Assembly: GCF_001294455.1 (NCBI RefSeq)
Contig: NZ_LIKT01000003.1
Location: forward strand, 62,001-126,000
Origin: Phaeobacter sp. 11ANDIMAR09
GTDB taxonomy: Bacteria; Pseudomonadota; Alphaproteobacteria; Rhodobacterales; Rhodobacteraceae
DNA: 64,000 nucleotides
Reading direction: 5' to 3'
The position numbers and the translations under genes were made by a program. Positions 56,467 to 64,000 of this stretch are shown here, piece after piece (position 1 is the first letter of the stretch; the number at the start of each line of letters is the position of its first letter). The notes beneath the pieces were generated by a model. It saw only the letters and a program-made list of their open reading frames with translations, ran no database searches and was not told the origin of the DNA.

Positions 56467-56808
56467 ATGACATTTCTGCCCACCTCCCTGCGCGCTGCGG
56501 GGCTTTGCGCTCTTTTGTCTGCTCAGGTCTTTGCCGCGCAGATCGTTTTTGTACAGCCCGCTGAGGCCGGTGTCATCGAACGCGCTTGCCGCAGTTCCGA
56601 CCGCTCTGCCGCCAATCCCTCGCTGTGCCGTTGCATTCAAAAAGTGGCCAATGTTCAGCTGACCTCGGCAGAGCGCAGAACCGTCTCCAAATGGTTTGGC
56701 GATCCCCACCAGGCCCAGGTGGTGCGCCAATCCAGCAACTGGCGGGATGAACAGCTTTGGGAGCGGTATAAGCTCTTTGGCGACACCGCCGCCAAGACCT
56801 GCGGGTAA
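56467..56808 (+). CDS. Small secreted protein, unknown function
   Basis: A 113-residue protein with a signal peptide (SLRAAGLCALLSAQVFAAQI). The mature part has a Cys pattern CRSSDRSAANPSLCRCIQK and C-terminal TCG, plus WRDEQLWERYKLFGDTAAKT. Relatives in Rhodobacteraceae are sometimes labelled arginine transporter without evidence; I see no transporter feature. The ATG follows CAACCG without a strong ribosome site. Confidence 0.7.
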   Translation: MTFLPTSLRAAGLCALLSAQVFAAQIVFVQPAEAGVIERACRSSDRSAANPSLCRCIQKVANVQLTSAERRTVSKWFGDPHQAQVVRQSSNWRDEQLWERYKLFGDTAAKTCG

Positions 56809-57062
56809 CGCCCAGTCCCCTTGATTTTTCACTGCTGCGCCCCGCCCTCGCTTGGGCGCTTCGGGATATGGATTTTGCAAAACCAAATAACCCATCCATC
56901 CCCCCCTGCTGGCCTCCGGCAGGTGTGGCTCGGTCACGCGTCGCGAGCACGTCGGTGCCCCCGCGCCGCTTTAGGGGGAATAGCAACCCGATTGGCCCCC
57001 TTGACCCGGCGGCATGCCCTGCGGAAACTGCGGTTGAATAATACTTTTTCTGGAGTGTCGGC

Positions 57063-58034
57063 ATGTTGATCAAGGGGGTTACCCTCCGGGGGCTGGAGGT
57101 TTTTGAAACTCTGGCCCAAACCGGATCTGTTGCGCAAACCGCCGATGCAACCGGGCTCAGCCAGCCAGCGGTCAGCCAGCAGTTGCGAAACCTTGAAAAG
57201 GCGCTGGGAACAGACCTGGTTGATCACAGCCGCCGCCCCATGGTGCCGACCTCTGCTGGGCGGAATTTTCTGACCCGCACCCAGGCGGTTTTGTCTGAGT
57301 TGCGCCTGGCCCAGAGCGAGCTGTCGATGATGGATCTGAGCCACCTGCCTGCGCTCTCCATCGGGTTGATTGATGATTTTGACAACGACCTGACGCCGCG
57401 TTTGGTAACTGCCCTGGCTGAAAGTCTGACGGAGTGCCGGTTCAAGATGATCACCGCCTCAAGTCACGAGATTCTGCGCGCCATTGAGGCGGATGAGATT
57501 CACCTCGCGGTGACCGCCACAACCGGCGCCCCACAGCAGGGGCTGATCGAGTTCCCGCTGGTGCGTGATCCCTTCATTCTGGTTGCCCCCAAGGGCTTTA
57601 TTAGCTCAGGCGAGGCCTCGCTTGCGCAGCTCCAGCAGCTGCCCCTGCTGCGCTATGCCGCCGACCAGCTGATCTCGCAACAGATCGAAGCCCAGATCAA
57701 TGAGCAACAGATCGCGTTTGAAAACCGCTTCGAGGTTGGATCACATCTGGCCCTTATGGCCATGGTGGCCCGCAATATCGGCTGGGCCGTGACCACGCCG
57801 CTGGGATATATGCGGGCGGCACGTTTTCATGACGAGATCGAAGCCTTCCCGCTGCCCTTTGGCACTGCTGCGCGCCAGATCTCGCTCTTTGCCAGTAAGG
57901 ACTGGGCCGATCAATTGCCCCGTACCGTTGCCCAAACCACCCAAGGCTTGATCAAGCGGCAAATGGTAGATCCTGCCATCGTCAGGCTCCCCTGGTTGGC
58001 ACAGGAATTCCAATTGCTCGAAGGTTTGACCTGA
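57063..58034 (+). CDS. LysR-family transcriptional regulator
   Basis: A 323-residue regulator: N-terminal winged helix with LRGLEVFETLAQTGSVAQTA and LSQPAVSQQLRNLEKALGTD, linker helix, and a two-lobe effector domain (LSIGLIDDFDNDLTPRLVTA). No divergent partner is present: the upstream gene is on the same strand and the downstream one converges, so the target is not clear. Confidence 0.9.
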   Translation: MLIKGVTLRGLEVFETLAQTGSVAQTADATGLSQPAVSQQLRNLEKALGTDLVDHSRRPMVPTSAGRNFLTRTQAVLSELRLAQSELSMMDLSHLPALSIGLIDDFDNDLTPRLVTALAESLTECRFKMITASSHEILRAIEADEIHLAVTATTGAPQQGLIEFPLVRDPFILVAPKGFISSGEASLAQLQQLPLLRYAADQLISQQIEAQINEQQIAFENRFEVGSHLALMAMVARNIGWAVTTPLGYMRAARFHDEIEAFPLPFGTAARQISLFASKDWADQLPRTVAQTTQGLIKRQMVDPAIVRLPWLAQEFQLLEGLT

Positions 58035-58095
58035 GCCGCTCTCTCCGGGCGAGGCAGGCCGCAACTTCGGAAGACAAGTGCACCATTCTGCAGGC

Positions 58096-58614
58096 CTAGC
58101 TATGTCGCGGCGCCAAGGCCTGTTTCAACCCCGCTGCGGCCTGCTCTAGCAGATCAAGACAACCATCAAAGTCGCGCGTATAGTAGGGGTCTGGGACGTG
58201 ATCCATTCCTGTTTGCGGCGCAAAATCGGTGAACAGGTGGACAGGAACCTGATTGCCACGCGGGCGCTGCGCCTCGATGGCGGCTAGATTGTCGAGGTCC
58301 ATGGCCAAAATCAGGCCAAAATCGCTGAAATCCGCTGCGCTGAACTGGCGCGCCCGCAGGTCAGACACATCCACATCACGACGCTCCAAAGCCTGGCGCA
58401 TCGCTCCATAGGGTGGCTCGCCCACATGGTAGCTGGCCGTGCCCGCGCTGTCGCAATCAACGGAGGGCTCCAGCGCACGAAACAGACCTTCGGCTGCGGG
58501 AGAGCGGCAAATATTGCCCAGACAGACAAAGAGAATTTGACTGGGCTCAAGCCTTGAAGGAAGGATAGGTGCAGAGGTTTTGGTCGCATGGCCAGGCTTC
58601 GAACGTCGGGGCAT
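58096..58614 (-). CDS. Low-molecular-weight protein-tyrosine phosphatase
   Basis: A 172-residue phosphatase. The active loop VCLGNICRSPAAEGLF gives Cys31 and Arg37 of C-x5-R; the acid residue lies in VPDPYYTRDFDG near the C-terminus. An N-terminal basic extension of about 25 residues precedes the fold. It dephosphorylates tyrosine or related substrates in the cytoplasm. GGAG lies before ATG 58614, which favours it over the longer frame. It diverges from the sirtuin gene. Confidence 0.9.
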   Translation of the reverse strand: MPRRSKPGHATKTSAPILPSRLEPSQILFVCLGNICRSPAAEGLFRALEPSVDCDSAGTASYHVGEPPYGAMRQALERRDVDVSDLRARQFSAADFSDFGLILAMDLDNLAAIEAQRPRGNQVPVHLFTDFAPQTGMDHVPDPYYTRDFDGCLDLLEQAAAGLKQALAPRHS

Positions 58615-58660
58615 CGGGGCTCCTTCCTGAGGTCTCTTTCGCCGCAAAGGTATCATCTAC

Positions 58661-59374
58661 ATGTCAGAGATATACTGTAAAATTGTCATCCTGACCGGGG
58701 CTGGCATTTCCGCCGAAAGCGGGCTGGGCACCTTCCGGGATGCGCAGGGGCTCTGGGCGCAGCATCGTATCGAAGACGTAGCAACCCCCGAAGGCTTCGC
58801 GCGCAATCCCACCCTCGTGCAGGATTTCTACAACACCCGCCGCCATCAGGCCGCTGAGGCCCAGCCCAATGCCGCTCATCTGGCCCTGGCGCGGCTGCAG
58901 ACCAACTATCCTGGTCAGGTGATCCTGGTAACCCAGAATGTTGACGGGTTGCACGAGGCCGCAGGCGCAGCCGCCGTTTTGCACATGCATGGCAGCCTCG
59001 CCAATGCCCTCTGCGCGGCCTGTGATCATCGCTGGACCGCCCCACAGGTTCTATCACAGGACACTCCCTGCCCCCACTGCGGGACCCATGCCGCCCGCCC
59101 GGATGTGGTCTGGTTTGGCGAAATGCCCTATCATATGGATCAGATCTTTTCCGAACTGGAAAGCTGCGATCTCTTTGCTGCGATTGGCACCTCCGGGCAG
59201 GTCTACCCGGCAGCGGGATTTGTCGATGCCGCCACAAGGGCGGGCGCGGAAACCCTCGAGCTGAACCTCGAACCCTCCGCAGCTTCCTCCCGCTTCGAAG
59301 CGGCCCGCTTTGGCCCGGCAACACGGGTAGTCCCAGCTTGGGTAGAGGAACTCCTGCCAAGCGAAGACGCGTAA
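58661..59374 (+). CDS. cobB: NAD-dependent deacylase (sirtuin, CobB-like)
   Basis: A 237-residue sirtuin. NAD motif ILTGAGISAESGLGTFRDAQ, catalytic TQNVDGLHEAAGAAAVLHMH, zinc ligands CAACDHR and CPHCGTH, and VVWFGEMPYHMDQIFSELES. DFYNTRRHQ carries the Tyr and Arg of class III sirtuins, which remove succinyl or malonyl as well as acetyl groups from lysine. It is divergent from the phosphatase gene across 46 bases. Confidence 0.92.
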   Translation: MSEIYCKIVILTGAGISAESGLGTFRDAQGLWAQHRIEDVATPEGFARNPTLVQDFYNTRRHQAAEAQPNAAHLALARLQTNYPGQVILVTQNVDGLHEAAGAAAVLHMHGSLANALCAACDHRWTAPQVLSQDTPCPHCGTHAARPDVVWFGEMPYHMDQIFSELESCDLFAAIGTSGQVYPAAGFVDAATRAGAETLELNLEPSAASSRFEAARFGPATRVVPAWVEELLPSEDA

Positions 59375-59506
59375 TAGGACCAAAGCCCAGACCCGCAGAG
59401 CTGGCGCCAAACCTTGGCCAGCTCCAACCTGGGACCGCCCAAGGCGCGAAGGAGGGCTGCAGCGCAGCCTGACGCCGCGCCTGCCCCCCTCCTGTAGTTG
59501 CCTGAT

Positions 59507-59995
59507 TTAGTTGGACTGCTTCATATGGCCATGGCCCCCACCATGAGCGGGCTTGCGCTCCAGGTCGACGGGCACCTCGATGTTGACTTCACCGGCATTT
59601 TTGAACACCAGGGTGACAGTCACCACGTCGCCATGGTTCAGTTCCTGGTTCAGCCCCATGAACATCACGTGGTCACCGCCGCGCTGCAGCACATGGTTTC
59701 CGGAAGCCGGGATGGTAAAGCCCTCCTCCACATGCACCATCTTCATCACGCCATCGCCGCTTTCCATATGGGTGTGCAACTCAACACGTTTGGCCACATC
59801 CGAGCGCGCCTCGATGAGCTGATCGGCCTCAGCCCCCATATTCATAATCTCCATAAAGGCAGCCCCGCTCGTGGACATTTTGGTGGCCACGCGCGCATAT
59901 TGGTCATGCACCATAATCTTGGCCTCTTCAGCCGCAACGGAACCGGCAAAGGACAGGACGGCAGCAGCCGCAAACACAACGGATTTCAGGGACAT
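59507..59995 (-). CDS. Periplasmic copper chaperone PCu(A)C
   Basis: A 162-residue exported protein. Signal peptide (VVFAAAAVLSFAGSVAA), then the cupredoxin-like PCuAC domain with the His/Met copper site: VELHTHMESGDGVMKMVHVE, then NHVLQRGGDHVMFMGL. It hands Cu(I) to the CuA site of cytochrome oxidase or to SCO. A C-terminal HGGGHGHM tail adds metal ligands. The CxxC protein upstream on the same strand is a likely partner. Confidence 0.9.
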   Translation of the reverse strand: MSLKSVVFAAAAVLSFAGSVAAEEAKIMVHDQYARVATKMSTSGAAFMEIMNMGAEADQLIEARSDVAKRVELHTHMESGDGVMKMVHVEEGFTIPASGNHVLQRGGDHVMFMGLNQELNHGDVVTVTLVFKNAGEVNIEVPVDLERKPAHGGGHGHMKQSN

Positions 59996-60142
59996 TTCTG
60001 TCTCCTTTCTCTTGTTTTACTGAGTTTTGATAGGGTCGAGTGGTCTAGTTCCAACCGGCTGACGCGGCACCCCACGCAGGCGCTTAGTCTCACTGGGCCG
60101 GTCAGGTCACAGAGAAATAGGCCTGCCCGGCAGACAGACCTG

Positions 60143-60493
60143 TCAGGCGGACAGAGGTGGCGCCCGCGCCACCGCCAACGGCCGCATCCGATGGCCTGCT
60201 TGAACTGCCATCAACAAGCGATCAAAGGCCTGACCCGCATAGAGGGAAAGCCCCAGATCCTCAGGGCCGGAGACCGCATCCAATAGATGCATGACGCAGT
60301 CCGGGCAATAATGCGGCGCCTCAGTCGGCTGCCCATCGACATCGACATAGATGGCAACCGGGCCGCTGCCGGCGCAGATCACCATCTGCCCTGTGGCATC
60401 GCGGCTGCCCTTCACACTGGCCGAAGCATGCCCCGTCAGGGTCACCACCAAGGCCAGCATCAAAGCCAGAGTTATCCGCAAGAATCGCGCCAT
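60143..60493 (-). CDS. Small exported CxxC protein, copper-linked by context
   Basis: A 116-residue protein: signal peptide (TLALMLALVVTLTGHASASV), then a small domain with CAGSGPVAIYVDVDGQ and a CPDC motif (APHYCPDCVMHLLDAVSGPE). It resembles DUF2946-type proteins that travel with copper genes, but I cannot assign the family firmly. It lies 147 bases upstream of the PCu(A)C gene on the same strand. A role in metal handling is inference. Confidence 0.6.
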   Translation of the reverse strand: MARFLRITLALMLALVVTLTGHASASVKGSRDATGQMVICAGSGPVAIYVDVDGQPTEAPHYCPDCVMHLLDAVSGPEDLGLSLYAGQAFDRLLMAVQAGHRMRPLAVARAPPLSA

Positions 60494-60557
60494 GGCAAAT
60501 CATATGCCTTTGCCGCCTCAAGGCTGCAAGTTGTAAATGAAATGTGCCAATAACGAC

Positions 60558-60592
60558 AAAACGCCGCGCAGCCCCTGGGGCGCACGGCGTTT
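60558..60592 (-). terminator. Intrinsic terminator of rpmB
   Basis: Minus strand AAACGCCGTGCGCCCC / GGGGCTGCGCGGCGTTTTG, with a short loop and T-run. It lies 24 bases after the rpmB stop. Confidence 0.8.
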
Positions 60593-60615
60593 CAAAATCT
60601 TAAGTGATCAAAAAA

Positions 60616-60906
60616 TCAAGCTTCGGCGGATTGTGCCTTGGCGATCTCTTTTTTCACTTTCAGTGCAGCTGCAGACAGCTCTTCGTCCTTGGCTTTTGCC
60701 AGGAAGGCGTCCAGACCACCACGGTGATCAACGGTGCGCAGTGCAGCAGCCGAAATCTTCAGCTTGATGCCACGACCCAGGGTCTCGGACTGCAGGGTCA
60801 CGTCGTTCAGGTTGGGCAGAAAGCGACGCTTGGTTTTGTTGTTGGCGTGGCTGACATTGTTGCCAGTCATCGGGCCTTTTCCGGTCAATTCGCAACGGCG
60901 CGACAT
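60616..60906 (-). CDS. rpmB: 50S ribosomal protein L28
   Basis: A 96-residue ribosomal protein: [40 protein letters not shown] and [20 protein letters not shown] are all family-conserved. The start at 60906 has GAAGGATG upstream; the longer frame is not used. It is followed by a strong terminator and is probably transcribed alone. Confidence 0.97.
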   Translation of the reverse strand: MSRRCELTGKGPMTGNNVSHANNKTKRRFLPNLNDVTLQSETLGRGIKLKISAAALRTVDHRGGLDAFLAKAKDEELSAAALKVKKEIAKAQSAEA

Positions 60907-61257
60907 AGGTTCATCCTTCGTATCTGGGGCAGCACCCGAGGATCCCCCCGAATCGTCTGCAAATCTCAAAGGGCGCGGCCAAGAGGCAACGCCCGAAAAC
61001 TGGTTGGATGCGTTTAGGAGGAATCGCCCCAGGGGTCAAGCCAAATGCTGGGGTTTTATGGCAGCCCCCGGCGAAATGACATTAGCACGCCCCAACCTGT
61101 CTCTTTCCACCGTTGCTTTAGCTGCTGCCCGTCCGGTTGGCCAGCCCAAAGACAATCCTTTTCCCTGATCCAGTTACGCAGAACAGGAAAGCTGCCCCAG
61201 ATCACAGTTCAGGCACTCCAATAGCGCGGCAAAACACCCCCACCGCGGCAAAGCTGC
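60907..61257. other. Intergenic region between rpmB and meaB
   Basis: The 351 bases should hold the rpmB promoter and the 3' end of meaB. I see no gene, tRNA or repeat. The plus-strand frame 60734-61168 is a shadow of rpmB and low-complexity sequence. Confidence 0.45.
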
Positions 61258-62238
61258 CTAGCCCGCGACGCCCAACCCCTTGAGCAGCTCCTGCGCCGCA
61301 GCAGTTGGGGACACCGCCCCCCTGGCCACCTGATCCGACAGCCCCTCCATGCGTTCGCGCGCCCAGGGGGTTTCCAACCGCGCCAGCAGAGCCTGCCGTA
61401 CATCCTCGCCAAACCAATAGCGCGCCTGTTCCGCGCGGGTGCCGCTCCAGTGCCCATTCTCGCGCCGCCAGTCCATAAGGGTCTTCATATCTGTCCAGGC
61501 ACTGTCCAACCCGGCCTCTTCCAAGGCCGAGACCGTCTGCGCCTTGGGATAGCCCGTCGGGTCCTGCGGGCGCTTGCGCAGCAGCCGCAAAGCACCAGAA
61601 TAATCTGCACAGGTGCGCATGGCGGCAGATTTCAAATCACCATCGGCCTTGTTGACCAAAATGATATCCGCCATTTCCATAATGCCCCGCTTAACCCCCT
61701 GAAGCTCATCGCCGCCCGCGGGTGCCAGCAGCAACAAAAACAGATCCGACATCTGCGCCACCACGGTTTCAGATTGGCCGACCCCCACGGTTTCAATCAA
61801 AACCACATCAAACCCAGCCGCCTCGCATAGCGCCACCGCCTCGCGGGTGCGTCGCGCCACCCCGCCCAGATTGGTCTGACTGGGCGAGGGTCGGATAAAG
61901 GCGCCTTTTTGACGGCTGAGCTGCTCCATTCGGGTTTTATCGCCCAGGATGGACCCGCCGGTACGGGCCGAGCTCGGATCAACCGCCAGCACAGCCACCC
62001 GCAGCCCCTGCGAAACCAGCATCATGCCAAAGCTCTCGATAAAAGTGGATTTCCCCACCCCCGGCGTGCCCGAAAGACCAATGCGCAGGGATTGTCGCCC
62101 GGATTTGGCTAATTGTTCCAACAGCTCTGTCGCTGAGGCCCGGTGATCCTCGCGGCCGCTTTCCACCAGAGTGATGGCCCGTGCCAGCGCACGGCGATCC
62201 CCGCTTAGGATTTTCTCACTCAGCTCGGCAGTCTTCAT
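61258..62238 (-). CDS. meaB: Methylmalonyl-CoA mutase-associated GTPase MeaB
   Basis: A 326-residue G3E-family GTPase chaperone of methylmalonyl-CoA mutase, in the same family as ArgK. Motifs: P-loop GLSGTPGVGKSTFIESFGMM, VLAVDPSSARTGGSILGDKT, IETVGVGQSETVVAQMSDLF and NKADGDL. It protects the B12 enzyme and aids cofactor loading; the mutase gene is not in the window. The family start is MKTAELSEKILSGD at 62238; the frame runs on upstream to 63219 across the hrpB gene and is a shadow there. Confidence 0.93.
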   Translation of the reverse strand: MKTAELSEKILSGDRRALARAITLVESGREDHRASATELLEQLAKSGRQSLRIGLSGTPGVGKSTFIESFGMMLVSQGLRVAVLAVDPSSARTGGSILGDKTRMEQLSRQKGAFIRPSPSQTNLGGVARRTREAVALCEAAGFDVVLIETVGVGQSETVVAQMSDLFLLLLAPAGGDELQGVKRGIMEMADIILVNKADGDLKSAAMRTCADYSGALRLLRKRPQDPTGYPKAQTVSALEEAGLDSAWTDMKTLMDWRRENGHWSGTRAEQARYWFGEDVRQALLARLETPWARERMEGLSDQVARGAVSPTAAAQELLKGLGVAG

Positions 62239-62412
62239 GCCCGGTCTCCAGTCTTGAACAGCTCGCAAATTTTCTCGCCTAATTGACGCAGCCCGCCAGC
62301 TCTTGTCCAGTGCGAAGCTGACGCAGGGGGGCACGGCCCCGGATCCCCAGCGCCTCCTGGCCCTGCCCCAAGGAGACTGGACGCAGGCCCAAGCTTTGGC
62401 GATAAGCAGACC

Positions 62413-64000
62413 ATGACAAACAACCCGATGCCACGCCTGCCCATTGATGACGCCCTGCCTGATCTGATTGCGGCCCTGCAACAGCACCGCCGCGCCGTTT
62501 TGCAAGCTCCCCCAGGTGCGGGCAAGACCACCAAGGTGCCGCTGGCCCTGCGCACCGCCGGACTGACAGAGCAGCGCATCGTGATGCTGGAACCCCGTCG
62601 CCTCGCCGCCCGCGCCGCCGCCGAACGGATGGCCGAAACACTGGGGGAGCCTCTGGGCCAAACCGTTGGCTACCGTATTCGCGGCGAGGCAAAGACCAGC
62701 AAAACAACCCGCATCGAAGTGGTCACCGAAGGCATCCTCACCCGCATGTTGCAGTCCGACCCGGACCTGCCCGGCGTCGGCGCGGTGATCTTTGACGAAT
62801 TCCACGAACGCTCCCTCAACGCCGACTTTGGCCTGGCGCTTTGCCTCGAAGTGGCCGGGGCCCTGCGCGACGATCTGATCCTGCTGGCCATGTCCGCGAC
62901 CCTGGATGCCGCCCCAGTGGCCAGTCTGATGCAGGCCCCGCTGATCACCTCCGAGGGGCGCAGCTTTCCGGTAGAAACGCGCTGGCTCGAGCGCCCCTTG
63001 GGGCCACAGGCGCGTCGACTGGATGCGCTCTGCGATCTTGTGGTGCAGGCAGAAAAAGACAGCCGCGATACGACAAGAGGCATGCAGATGGGCGGCGGCA
63101 TATTGGTGTTTTTGCCAGGTGAGGGCGAAATCCGCCGCGCCGCGCAAAACCTGGACAAACGCCTGCCCGGTGACTGCCTGATCCAGCCACTCTTTGGCGC
63201 CCTGCCCTTCAAGGAACAACAGGCCGCCATCCGGCCCGCCGCATCAGGTCGCAAGGTGGTTCTGGCCACCTCGATTGCTGAGACCTCCCTCACCATTCAG
63301 GATATCCGCGTGGTGGTCGATATGGGGCAAGCACGGCGCGCCCGCTTTGATCCCGGCTCCGGCATGTCACGTCTCATCACCGAAAAACTCACCCGCGCAG
63401 AAGCCACCCAACGACAGGGCCGCGCCGGTCGTGTCGCCCCTGGCACCGCCTATCGGCTCTGGACCAAGGGTGAAGAAGGCGCCCTGGCTGCTTTCCCGCC
63501 CCCCGAGATCGTCTCGGCCGACCTTACCGGCCTGGCCCTGGAGCTGGCACTCTGGGGCGCGGAGGCGGATGAACTGGCCTTTCTCACGCCGCCCCCCGCT
63601 GGCACCATGGCAGAAGCCCGTAGACTGCTGCAGATGCTGGGTGCTTTGGATCGCCGTGGACAGATCACCAGCCATGGCAAAGCGCTTGCCAAGTTGCCCC
63701 TGCATCCGCGCCTTGGCCATATGCTGCTGACAGCCGGCCCCAAAGCTGCGCCTCTCGCCGCGCTTCTGGCCGAGCGCGATCCACTGCGCGGGGCCCCTAC
63801 AGACCTGACCCTGCGCCTGGAGGCTCTGAAAAACCCAAAAGAGGTCCAGCGCAAGCGCCCCTACCAGCTTTCATACCCGGTAATAGACCGCATTCGCAGC
63901 GAAACGCGACGGTTGCAAAAACAGGGAAAGACGCCGCCCGGCGAGCGTAGCGCTCTCTCGCCCGCCGCCATGGCCGCCCTGGCCTACCCCGACCGTATTG
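62413..64000 (+). CDS. hrpB: ATP-dependent helicase HrpB, N-terminal part
   Basis: A DEAH-box helicase cut by the window edge after about 529 residues; full-length members are near 810-820. Walker A LQAPPGAGKTTKVPL, the DEFH box (IFDEFHERSLNADFGL), SAT motif LAMSATLDAAPVA and motif VI RAEATQRQGRAGRVAPG are visible. The role of HrpB in bacteria is unclear. The ATG at 62413 has no strong ribosome site; 62428 is a possible alternative. It is divergent from meaB. Confidence 0.93.
   Translation, partial: MTNNPMPRLPIDDALPDLIAALQQHRRAVLQAPPGAGKTTKVPLALRTAGLTEQRIVMLEPRRLAARAAAERMAETLGEPLGQTVGYRIRGEAKTSKTTRIEVVTEGILTRMLQSDPDLPGVGAVIFDEFHERSLNADFGLALCLEVAGALRDDLILLAMSATLDAAPVASLMQAPLITSEGRSFPVETRWLERPLGPQARRLDALCDLVVQAEKDSRDTTRGMQMGGGILVFLPGEGEIRRAAQNLDKRLPGDCLIQPLFGALPFKEQQAAIRPAASGRKVVLATSIAETSLTIQDIRVVVDMGQARRARFDPGSGMSRLITEKLTRAEATQRQGRAGRVAPGTAYRLWTKGEEGALAAFPPPEIVSADLTGLALELALWGAEADELAFLTPPPAGTMAEARRLLQMLGALDRRGQITSHGKALAKLPLHPRLGHMLLTAGPKAAPLAALLAERDPLRGAPTDLTLRLEALKNPKEVQRKRPYQLSYPVIDRIRSETRRLQKQGKTPPGERSALSPAAMAALAYPDRI

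Noticed and set aside
56809-57062. Third copy of the GGATATTTTTGG repeat before the LysR gene
   Set aside because: CGGGATATGGATTTTGCAAA only loosely resembles the repeat, so I do not list it as a copy.
61258-63219. 653-residue version of meaB
   Set aside because: The extension lies antisense to hrpB; MKTAELSEKILSGD at 62238 is the family start.

Overview
The window reads as core chromosome of an alphaproteobacterium of the Rhodobacteraceae (Roseobacter clade, Ruegeria/Phaeobacter-like). The reasons are GC-rich coding with frequent four-base start/stop overlaps, a standalone DUF2842 gene behind purA, a DUF6280-type gene, hflK-hflC-degP-gor-rpiA in one block, a Co-type nitrile hydratase cassette, and a repeat ending in GGATATTTTTGGCCAAATGA that I associate with roseobacter intergenic DNA. 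No rRNA, tRNA, prophage or CRISPR array was seen.

Layout. 1-6.1 kb: EamA transporter (cut by the window), ftsY, a YhhN-type lysoplasmalogenase, a small secreted protein, xseA and purD. 6.1-12.4 kb: a head-to-head repeat, a bestrophin channel, a PAS-LuxR regulator, an adrenodoxin-type ferredoxin overlapping a VCBS-repeat protein, a possible 46-aa gene, a peptidoglycan-binding lipoprotein, a Crp/Fnr regulator, a secreted nuclease, and a predicted CRP-activated small RNA. 12.5-22.6 kb: degP, hflC, hflK, gor and rpiA on the minus strand (envelope proteolysis, redox and pentose phosphate), then a GST, L-serine dehydratase, a second EamA exporter and thiamine pyrophosphokinase. 22.8-33.4 kb: a long acidic protein, DUF2842 and purA, nitrile hydratase alpha, beta and accessory genes, secG, pyrG, class I aldolase and a tandem NTF2-like protein. 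33.4-44.9 kb: metabolic and accessory genes (two-gene LysR/dehydrogenase unit, crotonase, SMP-30-like protein, two PLP aminotransferases, an ABC exporter, a TIGR04283-type glycosyltransferase, YgfZ). 45-49.1 kb: efp, DUF6280, cobQ and a decayed IS5-family element. 49.2-56 kb: a PopZ-like protein, TolC, an L-isoaspartyl methyltransferase-like protein, PhnA, a DksA-type zinc finger protein and lepA. 56-64 kb: a decayed reading frame, small secreted proteins, a LysR regulator, low-molecular-weight phosphatase, a sirtuin, copper chaperone PCuAC with a CxxC partner, rpmB, meaB and the first two thirds of hrpB.

Most genes are housekeeping with familiar partners: ftsY and secG serve membrane insertion and export, hflKC and degP envelope quality control, purD, purA and pyrG nucleotide synthesis, and lepA, efp and rpmB translation. 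The order pcm-tolC-(PopZ-like) matches the neighbourhood of popZ in other alphaproteobacteria; the expected valS is absent and a broken IS lies there instead. I saw no strong candidate for a new multi-gene system. The most unusual signals are a CRP-type palindrome placed at about -41.5 of a short terminator-ended transcript (12.27-12.40 kb), the PopZ-like protein, the 46-aa ORF/terminator unit near 9.5-9.7 kb, and the paired repeat after purD.
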